Notes under the pieces: generated by a model | The model's database searches: none | What the model saw: only the letters and a program-made list of their open reading frames with translations | What the model was told of the DNA's origin: nothing | Source of the DNA: Sthenelais limicola | Taxonomy: Eukaryota; Annelida; Polychaeta; Phyllodocida; Sigalionidae | Length of the DNA stretch: 64,000 nucleotides | Direction: 5' to 3' | NCBI GenBank assembly: GCA_942159475.1 | Contig: OW804095.1 | Span: 154,173,517 to 154,237,516, forward strand | Made by a program: the position numbers and the translations under genes | Shown here: positions 11,938-22,190 of the stretch, piece by piece | How the letters are laid out: every line of letters begins with the position of its first letter | Position numbering within the stretch: position 1 is the first letter of the stretch

Positions 11938-13224
11938 ATAGCACTTAGGTCGTCCGATTCTAATTAAACAGTCATAAACGGTAGTGTCTTAGATCGGATA
12001 TATGCACCCTTTCTTGGGTGTCTCAGGTCGGCACTTCAAACACCCCCAGGAGGGCCTCTGCTGTAATCAAAGCAACGGTCATTTTAGACGGCGCACACCC
12101 ATGACACTCATTTATTACCTGCACGCTGAAAATGATAGAGCATGATTGGGAGGAAAATATACCACTCTTGAAACTAAAAGAGAGCACACAGGAGAGAGAG
12201 AGAGGTGAAAGAGAGTCAGGGAGATGGAGGGAAAGGAATGTGTTGAAATAACATTCAGGGAATAAATAAAGTCCAAGAGTTGAAGTCCAGTTAAGTTTCT
12301 TGTATTCAATCACAGGTACATATACAGGTAAGATATGTAATACAGCAGTTCAGTCCTGGATCAGTAACTCACTAACTCATTCAGCAGTTACAGGCTGATT
12401 CAAAACTTCCAGACTAACTCATTTCGAAGTTACAGACTAACTCATTTCGAGGTTAGAGACTAACTTCTTCAGCAGTTACAGGCTGATTCACATGTTCCTA
12501 ACTAACTCATTTCGAAGTTAGAGGCTAACTGATTTGTACAGTCCAATACACAAATATTTATATGGTCTAGCATCCTAGTACTCTCAAGTAACCAAGGAGT
12601 AACCAAGGAGAATTCCTTAAAGCTAATCCATGATTGGAGGGAAAGAGTACAGGGGTCACATGATCATTGAAGAAGCTAAACAGAGAAATGTACCTAGGGA
12701 TAGCTGTAATGCTATCACAGTGCTAAAGCATGAAAGGTGCTAAAGCCTATATGTTAGCTACCACTGGTCACTCTCCAGTGCTAATCCTTAGCTTTAATAC
12801 ATGTAGGGTGAAACAACTAAATTAGTTAATCATTAAAGTTCTCATTTAGATTCTATAATTATTGTGAATAAAGTCATTTAAAAATATCATTTTTACATTA
12901 TTCCACACATACTAGTCAAGCATTACCACTATGCTTGAGAAAACTTACATTATTGATTTAAGAAAACCACAAATAATAGTAAAAGAACTGATCATGAGGG
13001 AAACCTGCCTCCTAAGGTTTCAAAAACACAAAATTCAAATACATAAGTAGATTGGGAGTCTAGCTACATTTCAAACATAAATCATAAGAGCACTGTTATT
13101 CGAGTAGAGGTATCAATGCATCGTCTTTGAGGGAATGAGGGAAGAATACCCGAGTACAGAGAGGGATTGTGTGTCTACCGATTTATGACTGTTCAATTAG
13201 AAATCTGACGACCTTACGTGCTAT
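11938..13224. mobile_element. Inverted-repeat DNA element, 1.29 kb
   Basis: The left end (11938-11989: ATAGCAC, GGTCGTC, CTAATTAAACAGTCATAAA, CGGTAG) is matched in reverse complement by 13170-13224 (CTACCG, TTTATGACTGTTCAATTAG, GACGACC, GTGCTAT). The arms are about 48 bp with a few differences. The interior has no long open frame, so this is a non-autonomous element. Two worn ~92-bp copies of a segment with CAGCAGTTACAGGCTGATTC and AACTCATTTCGAAGTTA lie at 12381-12532. Confidence 0.65.
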
Positions 13225-13226
13225 AA

Positions 13227-13352
13227 AGTACTTACACCACGGTCAGTCTAATGACATTGTGTTGCTGCCTCTGAAATATAGCACTCGTACCTCGTGCTAT
13301 ATTTCAGGCAGCAACACGATGTCATTAGACTGACCGTGGTTTAAGTACTAAA
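13227..13352. repeat. Foldback palindrome, ~55-bp arms
   Basis: The left arm AGTACTTACACCACGGTCAG...GAAATATAGCAC and the right arm GTGCTATATTTCAGGCAGCA...GACCGTGGTTTAAGTACT are complementary apart from a few bases. Only about nine bases (TCGTACCTC) separate them. It abuts the 1.29-kb inverted-repeat element and belongs to the same block inserted in the 69-bp array. Confidence 0.85.
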
Positions 13353-13356
13353 TATT

Positions 13357-13811
13357 CTACTGCTGTTATATGTTTATACAGGAATTACTCACATTATGAC
13401 TTATAGGACTGGATTTATAAATATTCTACTGCTGTTATATGTTTATACAAGAGTTACTCATATTATGACTTATAGGACTGGATTTATCAATATTCTGCTG
13501 CTGTTATATGTTTATACAAGAGTTACTCATATTATGACTTATAGGACTGGATTCATCAATATTCTGCTGCTGATATATGTTTATACAAGAGTTACACATA
13601 TTATGACTTATAGGACTGGATTCATCAATATTCTGCTGCTGATATATGTTTATACAAGAGTTACACATATTATGACTTATAGGACTGGATTTATCAATAT
13701 TCTGCTGCTGTTATATGTTTATACAAGAGTTACTCATATTATGACTTATAGGACTCCATTCATCAATATTCTGCTGCTGATATATGTTTATACAAGGGTT
13801 ACTCATATTAT
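13357..13811 (+). repeat. 69-bp minisatellite, main block
   Basis: The unit contains ATTATGACTTATAGGACTGG, ATTTATCAATATTCTGCTGC and TGTTATATGTTTATACAAGA, closing with GTTACTCAT. There are between six and seven units. Since 69 is divisible by three, one frame is open (13396-13839), but it is purely repetitive. The array is cut at 13811 by the LTR retrotransposon. Confidence 0.95.
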
Positions 13812-14554
13812 TGTTACGAACCTCTCTCTTATGGGTTAATCTCCGGGATACCTCCGGGATACCTCCGGGATACCTCCGGGATACCTCAGGGATACCTCAG
13901 GGATGCCTCCGGAATACCTCCGGGATGCCTCCGGGATGCCTCCGGATGCCTCCGGATGCCTCCGGATGCCGCTAGGAGGCCAGGGATCATGGGGATTCTG
14001 TTATATGATTATATTACTGTTTTATGGAATATTTCCTTGGGATTTGATATTACATTATTTAGACTTCAAACAGCATTGAGGTTATATGTTTCTCTTATTA
14101 CTCTGAACTATTATATTTGATGTGTATTTGTATTTCATTATATATTCCTTAGTGATATTGAGATACCTTTTATTGCTCAATAAAATATATATCACCTCTC
14201 TAAGAACCTTGATGTAAAACCAGGTTGGGAGCAAGGACCCAACCTCATCCTAGGATCTTTCATGGAATAAAGACTGAATTCACAAAGTATTCTCTCTGTA
14301 CTTTATTATATCCGGAGGAGCGTTTTCATAAACATAGAATATTATTCACCCATGGCCTTAGAAATGAACATAGTTCTTTTCCCCCATAACCTTTACTAGA
14401 GATATGACTATTTCACGAGAAGTAATTTATACGATCACCTTGACTTACAAATATCGATAGTACTTAAGCCTGGAAGAGATCCAGAGTCGAAACACAGAAA
14501 GTGCAACACTGGCAAATCATCTCACTGGAAAGAACATAGGCAAGATTCACAACA
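13812..14554 (+). repeat. 5' LTR (743 bp) with internal 11-bp minisatellite
   Basis: It begins TGTTACGAACCTCTCTCTTA and ends GATTCACAACA. The first ~160 bp contain repeated CCTCCGGGATA/G units. AATAAA occurs at 14179-14184 and again within GGAATAAAGACTG near 14267, either of which could be the polyadenylation signal. It is 31 bp longer than the 3' LTR, because the minisatellite differs in copy number. Elsewhere the two LTRs differ at about three positions, for example near 13971, 14155 and 14427. Confidence 0.96.
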
Positions 14555-14575
14555 CTGGTGCCGTGAGAGTGAAGG
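14555..14575 (+). promoter_or_regulatory. Primer-binding site
   Basis: One base after the LTR the sequence reads TGGTGCCGTGAGAGTG. TGG pairs with the CCA end of a tRNA, as in minus-strand primer sites of LTR elements. I have not identified which tRNA would match the following bases. Confidence 0.75.
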
Positions 14576-15012
14576 AAACTCACTTATGTGATCACTTCCT
14601 AGAACTTGGATTGTCTTTGCTTATACTGGAAGTTTCTTAGGCCTTTTGCTCTTCTTGGACATTTTTGGATTATATAGGCCCGGATCTCTGGACTTGGATC
14701 ATTTCTGCCCGGAGCTCCGGATTATTTGGACTTATATTTGTTTTGGTTTTTTTTGGTTTTTTCTCCTTGTTACACGAGGGACACTAGCCGGCTGTGCCCT
14801 TCCCTTGTTATTAACTTGGGGAATTTTGTTTTTGTTTAGACTGATCCGTTGGTCGGTGGATTCCGTTTACTGGAGGACTGAGGACGCGTCGTTTCTTTTG
14901 GAAACAGGAATAATTACTATATTGTAATTTGGTTTTTTTTTCTCGTCCTCTGGAGTTGTACTTCAGTTAATCCTTGACTGAGACTTCATTCTAGTACCTT
15001 TGAATCGCAATC
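14576..15012 (+). other. Retrotransposon leader
   Basis: Untranslated leader between primer site and gag. A 93-codon frame (14646-14927) is open but hydrophobic and of no recognised family. Its ATG would precede gag on the genomic RNA, so either it is skipped or it is an upstream ORF. Confidence 0.5.
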
Positions 15013-16413
15013 ATGGCGACTAACCTGGAGGAAGGATTAGTAGTCGGTATCCAGTTGGATACTCTAAACACTGCCTTGCAGGACTACATCAGGGATCAAG
15101 CTAGGGACAAGGCTACTGTGGATGCAAAACTTGCGGATACTGTGCAGGAAAGAGATGCACATTTGAACACAACTGATCAATTAGGGGATGTCGTCAAACG
15201 AAAGGATGACGCTCTGGACAAACTTCTTAAGGATTTGTATGATGCTAAATTTGAATTGGGACTTTCAAAAAAGAATGTGGATGACGCCATAGTTAATGTT
15301 GATTATTGGAAACGAGAGGCCACGAGTGTAAAGCAGGAGCTGAAAGGTCTGTCGGATCAGTTTATCATGGCTGATGGATCCGATGTCAGGGATTCGGACC
15401 TGTGGAAATCTTTGGATTCCCATTCATTGTTCACTCCTGGGCATTATATTAATACTCGACGTTCGACTAAGACGGTCACCATTAAGGCTAAGCCTAGGGC
15501 TTCTTTGCCGTTATTTGATTCTGATGGTGAGGAGGACATTGTGGATGTGTGCCCTGTCCGAATCAGGGAATCTTTGGGGTCCACTGCCCCTCTCTGGTGT
15601 GAGAAGCCTAAGTGTTCGATGCCTCCATCATTTGAAGGGAAAGAGTGGTACCAATATTTGGTCCAGTTTGAGAACATTGGTACTGCGAATAATTGGACCA
15701 TGGAAACCAGAAAAAGAGTCCTGTTTTCTAAGTGCAAAGGAGAAGCAGCGAGCGTTGTCAATGACTTTGATATTGTTGATGGTTCCTACCAAGACCTGAT
15801 CACTATTCTCTGTAGGATTTATGGAGGGGGAACCCCAGAAGATCGGGAGAACACCTTCTATAACAGGAAACAACTTCCTGGAGAGGATTTGAATACGTTT
15901 GCAGTGCAGTTGAGATCTCTTATGATATGGGCCTTTCCCGGGGAGAGGTATAGCTTTCACACCCGCCTGCTGATTCAGCAATTCGTCAAGGGCATGTTTG
16001 ACAAGAAAATAGCATTGGAAGTACATGCAAAACAACCCAAGTCGCTATTTGATGCGCTGGATGTTGCCAACAGGTATAAGAGTGGGATCAAAACCCTGTT
16101 TGGGGCAAATGCTAGTTCGGACATTCTCAGCGCGGCGACATGTATCGCGGAATACAATGAAGGAGAATTGGATTCCACAGAAGGAGAGGAGATGGAAGTT
16201 CATGCTCTGGGGGATAAGAGGAGATATTTTAACAATAGGAAGGGAGGAAATTGGAAAAATGCGGGTTCTCAGACCCCATATTGTAAATGGTGCGATACCA
16301 CCGGACACTCGACTTTTACATGCCATCGCTTCCTTGCGGCCAAAGCTAGTTATGCATCAGACCATGCAGTGAATGGTTGCTCGGAACTGGGTAAAAGTGA
16401 GGGAAACGAATAG
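15013..16413 (+). CDS. gag: Gag polyprotein of the LTR retrotransposon
   Basis: 466 codons, intact. Gag proteins assemble the cytoplasmic virus-like particle and package the element's RNA. Residues ~20-115 are charged and heptad-like, suggesting a coiled coil. The centre (about residues 200-370, from MPPSFEGKEWYQYLVQFENI onward) has the look of the Retrotrans_gag/capsid domain. Near the C terminus a zinc knuckle C-X2-C-X4-H-X4-C is clear: C424, C427, H432, C437 (YCKWCDTTGHSTFTC), the nucleic-acid-binding nucleocapsid signature. ATG 15013 sits in a good context (AATCATGGC) and is the first ATG of this frame after the leader. The TAG at 16411-16413 lies immediately after a GGGAAAC frameshift site, so a minority of ribosomes should continue into pol. 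The coiled-coil assignment is by eye. Confidence 0.92.
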   Translation: MATNLEEGLVVGIQLDTLNTALQDYIRDQARDKATVDAKLADTVQERDAHLNTTDQLGDVVKRKDDALDKLLKDLYDAKFELGLSKKNVDDAIVNVDYWKREATSVKQELKGLSDQFIMADGSDVRDSDLWKSLDSHSLFTPGHYINTRRSTKTVTIKAKPRASLPLFDSDGEEDIVDVCPVRIRESLGSTAPLWCEKPKCSMPPSFEGKEWYQYLVQFENIGTANNWTMETRKRVLFSKCKGEAASVVNDFDIVDGSYQDLITILCRIYGGGTPEDRENTFYNRKQLPGEDLNTFAVQLRSLMIWAFPGERYSFHTRLLIQQFVKGMFDKKIALEVHAKQPKSLFDALDVANRYKSGIKTLFGANASSDILSAATCIAEYNEGELDSTEGEEMEVHALGDKRRYFNNRKGGNWKNAGSQTPYCKWCDTTGHSTFTCHRFLAAKASYASDHAVNGCSELGKSEGNE

Positions 16414-16446
16414 TGGTTGGACTGGATAGTGCCAGCAGTCCGGCCA
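16401..16446 (+). promoter_or_regulatory. -1 programmed ribosomal frameshift signal, gag/pol
   Basis: The heptamer GGGAAAC (16401-16407) falls in the gag frame exactly as G GGA AAC, the X XXY YYZ form required for tandem -1 slippage. Six bases follow (GAATAG, including the gag stop), then an 11-bp stem. TGGTTGGACTG (16414-16424) pairs with CAGTCCGGCCA (16436-16446) with nine Watson-Crick and two G-U pairs, around an 11-nt loop. After slippage the pol frame is open (CGA ATA GTG). Spacer length and stem position are as in known retroviral signals; visna-type lentiviruses use the same heptamer. Loop bases GCCA could pair with TGGC at 16460-16463, a weak pseudoknot possibility. Confidence 0.88.
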
Positions 16447-17165
16447 CCGAAGCCCAAAATGGCTCTTCCCAACATACAATGGTGGATGTGAATGATTCCT
16501 CAGGACCCCCTTTATTAGGGGAAGGGCCAACCCCTGAAGCACTTGATTTATTACTGGTGAAAGGAAATGAGGAGGGAAATATTTATCATTTGCCAAGCTC
16601 GAAAGGAGCTAGGTGGTATGCACCTGCTTCCTTTCCTGGAGGTGTTTTCCATCGCCTTTTGGTGGATACGGGAGCTTCCATAAGCATTATCAGTGATGAC
16701 ATGTATTCTTCACTGAAAGTGCCTCCACAATTGTATCCTACCAGAGATAGAGTAGTTGCTGCAAATGGAAGCAACATAAATCTCTCAGGCGTGGCTAATT
16801 TCCATTTTGGGCTCGGCGAAAGTTCGCACGTCTGGAGGTTCTACGTTGGAAACATACACAGAGAATCTGGAATCCTGGGCTTGGATTTCCAGATGGCAAT
16901 GACCTTTAGAAGTAGAACGGGAGAAATTTGTATTAGGGGTAGGAAAACATTTTGCGAGTTTTTATCCAATTCTGGAGCCCTCCGAGTAAATGACCGGACA
17001 AAGGTAAAGATGGGCACAGTGACATTGGTATCAGCGACATGGATAGATTCCTCTGAGGGGAAGCTTGAGGGAGACTTTCTGATGGAACCTATCACATATC
17101 TCGACAGAAGTAGGAAAATTCTGAATTTTCCGACCCTGATTAGGAAAACACCAGAAAAAGTTTGA
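16413..17165 (+). CDS. pol: Pol, protease segment (frame -1 to gag)
   Basis: This is the first part of pol, entered by frameshifting rather than from its own ATG; the frame is already open upstream from 16404. It encodes a retropepsin-type aspartic protease that cuts the polyproteins within the particle. The active-site motif LLVDTGASISII has its Asp codon at 16665 (about residue 85 from 16413). A downstream hydrophobic-hydrophobic-Gly motif, SGILGLDF, matches the second signature of the family. The segment ends at TGA 17163-17165 (GTT TGA TTC). The frame continues unbroken beyond it into the reverse transcriptase, so the TGA interrupts a single original pol frame. Confidence 0.88.
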   Translation: MVGLDSASSPATEAQNGSSQHTMVDVNDSSGPPLLGEGPTPEALDLLLVKGNEEGNIYHLPSSKGARWYAPASFPGGVFHRLLVDTGASISIISDDMYSSLKVPPQLYPTRDRVVAANGSNINLSGVANFHFGLGESSHVWRFYVGNIHRESGILGLDFQMAMTFRSRTGEICIRGRKTFCEFLSNSGALRVNDRTKVKMGTVTLVSATWIDSSEGKLEGDFLMEPITYLDRSRKILNFPTLIRKTPEKV

Positions 17166-18122
17166 TTCAATTTGCCGGTGATGAATATTGGTGATGTATC
17201 GGTCATCATAGAAGAGGGAGAAATTTTGGGGATTGCAGAGCCTGTGGCCGCTATCGAGGAGTCGAGTGAAGATGTGGTGTCTCATCCATTTGGAGATATT
17301 TCTATCGTTGATTTTGGACTATATGACCTGGCGGAACCAGCTGTTCCGATTGATTCAATGGTTACCAATGATATTTCCGGTGAGGACAAGCCTGGCACCT
17401 ACACTCTTCCATCATATCTGGAAGACTTAGTACAAAATAGTGATTTGGCGTCAGAGGAAGATAGAAATATGGTTCGGATAGATCTTCTGCAGTTTGCTGA
17501 CATCTTTCAGAAACCGGGCGGTGACCTGGGTAGGACTGATTATGTGAAACATGGAATTGATACGGGCACATCGGAGCCTATCAAACAGAGTTATCGAAGG
17601 CTACCAATTGGAAGAAGGATAGTTGTAGAACAGGAGTTGGAGAAAATGTTGAACAAAGGCGTAATTTCCCCGAGTGATTCTCCATGGTCTTCCCCGATTG
17701 TGTTGGTAAAAAAGAAAGATAACTCTATCCGTTTCTGTGTGGACTACAGACGATTAAACAACATCACTAAAAAGGATGCGTTTCCCCTCCCTAGGATAGA
17801 TGAGAGCCTGGATGCTCTAGGAAAGAATGCATATTACTCCACTCTTGATTTGGAATCTGGCTACTGGCAGGTTGAGCTCGATGATGACGCTAAGGAAAAA
17901 TCCGCTTTTGTCACCCATATGGGGCTATTTAAATTCAATGTAATGGCGTTTGGGCTATGTAACGCCCCGGCGACATTTGAAAGAATGGTGGAGAATATGC
18001 TTCAGGGTCTTCGTTGGAAGCATTGCGTGGTTTATCTTGACGACATTATTACCTATGGCAAGACTTTACACGAAGCAAGACTCAACTTGATGATAGTTTT
18101 GGAAAGAATCAAGAATTTTTGA
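17166..18122 (+). pseudogene. pol: Pol, reverse transcriptase segment, bounded by two in-frame TGAs
   Basis: This continues the protease frame directly. Reverse transcriptase copies the element's RNA into DNA. Visible motifs, in order: the entry segment with SPWSSPIVLVKKKD, RFCVDYRRLN, STLDLESGYWQV (first catalytic Asp), FVTHMGLFKFNVMAFGLCNA, and the catalytic YLDD box at 18033-18044. These fit the Ty3/gypsy RT family. The frame ends at TGA 18120-18122, within ERIKNF-stop-LILKPKKC. In related proteins this region is continuous, so a nonsense codon interrupts an otherwise normal domain. Both TGAs could come from CGA by C-to-T change. The second is followed by CTA, a context known to favour readthrough. 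Confidence 0.85.
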
Positions 18123-19190
18123 CTAATATTGAAACCAAAGAAGTGCGTCCTATTCAAATCATCGGTGAAATTCCTGGGAAGAGTGGTAAATGCCACAGGT
18201 TGTAAAGCGGATCCAGAGAAGGTTGATGCTATTACACATTGGCCTATACCAGCCAACATCAAGGATATTCGTTCCTTCCTCGGTTTGGTAGGTTACTACC
18301 GAGATTTTATACCTGATTTCGCGGAAATAGCTGAACCGCTGTTTGAGGCTTTACGCGATCATAGGAAGTTTGAGTGGAATGAAAACCGGGAGAAGGCCTT
18401 TAATATTCTTAGGAATGCTCTGGTCTCGGATCCTATTCTTGGATATCCTAACGAGGACGATTTGTTTGTTCTTGATACAGATGCCAGCAATTTTAGTTAT
18501 GGTGCTGTGTTATCGCAGATACAGGATGGAACTGAAAAAGTTCTCTGCTACTATTCCAAATCACTTAAACCCACACAGCGAAACTATTGCACCACACATA
18601 GAGAGTTATTGGCTGTGATTAAAGCATTAGGGAAGTTCAAACACTTCATTTGGGGTACGAATTTCATTATTCGCACGGATCATTCTTCACTGAAGTGGGT
18701 CTTGAACTTCAAAGACGCAGATGGGATCTTGGTGCGTTGGCTATCGATCTTGGCTTATTTCGATGTGGACCATACAAAAATTGTTCATCGTGCTGGAAAA
18801 CTTCATGGCAATGCGGATGCATTGTCGAGATTGGATAAATTGAGGAAATGTAAGAACGTCGATTGCACTATGTGCAGAAAGAAGAATACAGAAATGCTGT
18901 CAGAGATATGTACAGTATTCATGGGTTCCGAGGCTACATACTCTGAAACGGATAACCCGGAGGAATATCAACTTGGATCGCTAGACAAACTTCAGGAACA
19001 AAAGGGAGTAGTATATCAGGATATTTTGCCCTGTTCTCATGAAGAAATGGTTAAATTCCAGGATGACGATCCTGTCGTTTCCAAACTAAAGTCACTGGTG
19101 GAAACCAAATCTAGATTGTCACAAGAGGAGCTTCAGATGGAAACTCGAAACTTTAAGATTTTATATGCAACTAGCAAAATACCCGTCCTC
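18123..19190 (+). pseudogene. pol: Pol, RT thumb/connection and RNase H segment
   Basis: The same frame resumes after the TGA. KFLGRVV and IRSFLGLVGYYRDFIPDFAE are the RT connection typical of Ty3/gypsy. The RNase H domain, which removes the RNA strand during reverse transcription, has its four acidic positions: LDTDASNFSYGAVL, RELLAVIKAL, IRTDHSSLKWVL and GNADALSRL. About 110 residues of spacer follow, with a possible CxxC pair (DCTMCRKK). Homology stops near NFKILYATSKI at about 19185, where a C/T-rich insertion begins. The frame reads on into the insertion to 19484, but that tail is not pol. Confidence 0.87.
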
Positions 19191-20097
19191 TGGACGGTCA
19201 CCCTCTCTCCCCACATTTCCCCCTCTCCCTCTTTTCCTCTGCATGTAGCACGGTCACCCTCTCCCCATACTTCCACCTCTCCCTCTTTTCCCTCCCCTCT
19301 TCTCTGTCTTTCATACCTGTTTTTTCTCTCCCAACCCTATCTCCGATTTCCCCCCTCTCCCTCCCCTCTTCCTCATGCTCCCCCTCCCTGCTTTCTCTCC
19401 CTCCCCTCTCTCCCTTCCCCTACATCCTCTCCCTCCTCTCTTCCCCCCCTCTTCTTTCCCTCCCCCTCCCCCTGTTGCTCATGAATCAACCACAAAAAAG
19501 GAGCTCAGAAATTACATCACACCTGTAGATGCTAAACGTCACACTAAATGTAACATATCCCTGATTAATTTTAATAAAACAGGAGGTCTATGCGATTTTG
19601 TCTAATTTTCTTGATTAGACTTACCTTATAGCAGTCCTGTTGCGTTGTGAACCCACATTGCTTTAAAATCATGTCACACACCCACTGCTATGGTTGAATG
19701 TTCTCAGAATTTGTTGTATTACAAACCACTTTACTGATCTGTAGAGGTCTGTCCCCCCTCTCTAAATTCATCATAAAATTCCCAAAAAACTTGGCATCTC
19801 TGTAGTTAGGTTTCCCTGGACGTAGTTTGCGGGAAATGACGTAGTATCTCACAGGGGCTTTCCCAGGCTATAAATAGAGTGTGGATATCCCGATTTAAAA
19901 AAGGCTTCAAAATCACATTTCCACCCCAAATACCTTCCCTAACCACATACGACAACATCCAGAGAGGGGGGACAGACCTCTACAGATGAGTAAAGTGGTT
20001 TGTAAAACAACAAATTCCGAGAAAATTCTGGACAAAGAAAACCTTCTTTCTACCATTTCTTTTCTACCTCCTTTCCTAGAAATCGCTCTAGCCGTAT
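19191..20097 (+). mobile_element. ~0.9-kb insertion inside pol
   Basis: This stretch separates RNase H from integrase and encodes neither. It has three parts: a C/T-rich low-complexity tract (19191-19480), about 220 bp of unassigned sequence, and a foldback element (19702-20022). Pol-like sequence returns from about 20098. No clear target duplication can be seen at the edges, so it may result from more than one event. The right edge looks like a polypyrimidine tract followed by CCTAG, so a spliced-intron reading is conceivable but not favoured. Confidence 0.65.
19702..20022. mobile_element. Foldback/MITE element within the pol insertion
   Basis: The left arm (19702-19763, TCTCAGAATTTGTTG...CCCCCCTCTCT) is complementary to the right arm (19961-20022, AGAGAGGGGGGACAG...ACAAATTCCGAGA) over about 62 bases with around four differences. 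The arms enclose about 200 bp of non-coding DNA. This size and shape is typical of a MITE or foldback element. Confidence 0.85.
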
Positions 20098-21388
20098 ATT
20101 ATATGGATGATCCCTAGTATGTTTTTACAACATGGGGTTCTCTGTGTAAGGTTGAGGAAGGACCTTTGTGATATAGACGTGATTGTGGCACCTAACTGGG
20201 TCAGGTCATCACTATTTCACATGCTACATAGTTCATAGGGTGGACATTTCGGTACCAAGAAGACATTGTCTCGGATTAAACAGATCTTTCATTGGCCATA
20301 TATGAAGGATGACTTGATACGATGGATTAAGGATTGCAAAACTTGCAGATTGACCAAGGATTCTCCGGCGAAAGGAAAGACTCCTTTACACAATGAGATT
20401 ACAGGAGCAAGGTTCGAACGAATAGCTCTGGACATAGCTGTGGGACTGCCAGAAACATTACGGGGAAATTGTTGTATTATGGTCATACAAGACTACTATA
20501 CAAAGTATGTGGAAGCCTTCCCCATGCCTAATTGGCAGGCAGATACCTGTGCCATGTCTCTCATGGAAGGTTGGATCCTAAAATTCGGGGCCCCAATGAG
20601 AATTCATTCAGACCGAGGAGCCAATTTTACATCACTGCTATGGAAGGAATTATGTAAATTGATGTCGATAAGGAAGACATACACCAATTCGTACAGGGCG
20701 GTTTCCGATGGAATGGTAGAACGCTTTAATCATACGATGAAGGTAGCCTTATCTGGCTTGGCCTCTGAGAATGAGAGGAACTGGGACCAGATTCTTCCCT
20801 ACATTACCTGCATACCGGTGCAGCAAGCACAAATCCACCGGTTGCTCACCTAATCTCCTCACGTTTGGAGAGGAAATAGGAATGGTCCCCGCAGTGGTCT
20901 ACAGGGATTATGATGAAGAGTTCAAATATAAATGTGCTCCGAATCTGGTTGAGTACATTCGGGAGAATCTCTTGAAAGCTCATGCATTCATGACAAGCAA
21001 TCTGATGAAATCTGTACAAGCTCAGAAGAAAGTGTATGACAAGGGGTTGTTGGCTAGATCTTTTCTCCCCGGACAAAAAGTCTATAAGTTTATTACCGTG
21101 AAGAAACCACTTTGTGGACGATGGGAAGGCCCTTATACTGTAGACGAAAGACTGAATGAGTGGACCTATCTTATCAGTACAGGCATGCATAGAATGGCAA
21201 AAGTGCATGTGGATTATCTAAAGCCTCATCTTTGTCCTGGGCAGCAAGAGGTATCGAATTCTTGTCCTGCAAAAAGTGAAACCAAAGAAGTGGATATTAA
21301 ATTGCCAGAAAGTGCCAGGAGAACTAGGACTCGGGTGGTTAGAGCGCCCTCAAGGTATGGATTCTCCGGATTAAAGTTAGCTCCCTAA
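20098..21388 (+). pseudogene. pol: Pol, integrase segment with TAG and frameshift
   Basis: Integrase inserts the cDNA into the host genome. The N-terminal zinc-binding part is visible as LFHMLHSS-stop-GGHFGTKKT with CKTC following (an HHCC arrangement), but TAG 20236-20238 lies in its middle. The catalytic core has Asp at 20431 (ALDIAV), Asp at 20611 (IHSDRGANF) and Glu at 20719 (GMVERFNHT). The last two are separated by 35 residues, the canonical DD35E. Around 20800-20825 the reading frame shifts by one: LPYITC ends in one frame and AYRCSKHKSTGCSPNLLTF continues in the next, which runs to the stop at 21388. The C-terminal half has GRWEGPYTV and KVHVDYLKPH, resembling the GPY/F module of gypsy integrases. 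No chromodomain is recognised. Confidence 0.86.
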
Positions 21389-22156
21389 AATCAACTGATC
21401 CATGGGAAGGCTAGGGGGTAATCTTTGATTTATTCATTGTCACTGGAGAGTATCATACACACGTAAAGCAGCTCTTGGTGAGACACATAGAGTGGAACTT
21501 GAAATGGTGGATTTACGGCCAATTCTGAAACCATTTATTTTATTTTGTTTTATCAACTAGGATTATTGTATCAATTAGATACATGTGTTTGTAAATAGAA
21601 TGTCCTGGAACCTCTTTTTCCACGAGTTATTTTGGACCCCCTTGAGTGGAAAGATCTCCCGGCTACTCCGTCCTGGACTCCCCGTCAACACCGTAGTGAG
21701 GAAAGGCGGGATGGATACGTGTACGCCGGGTACATAGGCTTATACGCCTCTTTAAAACTGATTTTTGCGGAGGTGGATAGGGACATTATCATCGTTTGAA
21801 AATTTTGTGCTATCGGAATATATGGCATTGGTTTTGCTGCTATTGATATAGTCATCAGTGATGTTCGTGCAGCGTAATTGGGAATTGTCTGTCTGTCCCT
21901 ATGAAAATCAACAGGCCAGCGCGTTGCGTTGGCCATTGCCATGGCTGACCTTAGTGACTCGCCGTGTTGTCATGGCGCGGGCCATTGTGAGTAACGTACC
22001 ACTGCCTGCAGCGCTTCCATTCACGATCACGCCAGGGAAAATGAGTAGTATACGGGAATGTTCATTTTTCTATGGCTTGCTATTCATTTATTCTTAGTCT
22101 GTATAAATAGTTTCTACTGCGGGAATTGACACCTGAATTGATCTCCTGCCAAAGAC
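21389..22156 (+). other. Non-coding spacer between integrase and ORF3
   Basis: No long open frame. A TATAAATAG at 22102-22110 is one possible TATA box for ORF3; a better-placed one lies at 22157. An env gene is not visible here. Confidence 0.5.
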
Positions 22157-22190
22157 TATATAAGGCGTGAGGACACTGACTGTCACTCAT
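22157..22190 (+). promoter_or_regulatory. Candidate internal core promoter for ORF3
   Basis: TATATAAGG (22157-22165) is followed 28 bases from its start by TCACTC (A at 22185), which resembles an initiator. The spacing fits a TATA-Inr core promoter. Transcription from here would give a ~100-base leader and make ORF3 the first frame of the message. Motif-based only. Confidence 0.45.

Noticed and set aside
14646..14927. 93-codon hydrophobic frame in the retrotransposon leader as a gene
   Set aside because: No recognised family; its Trp/Phe/Leu richness follows the T/G-rich leader. Kept only as a possible upstream ORF.
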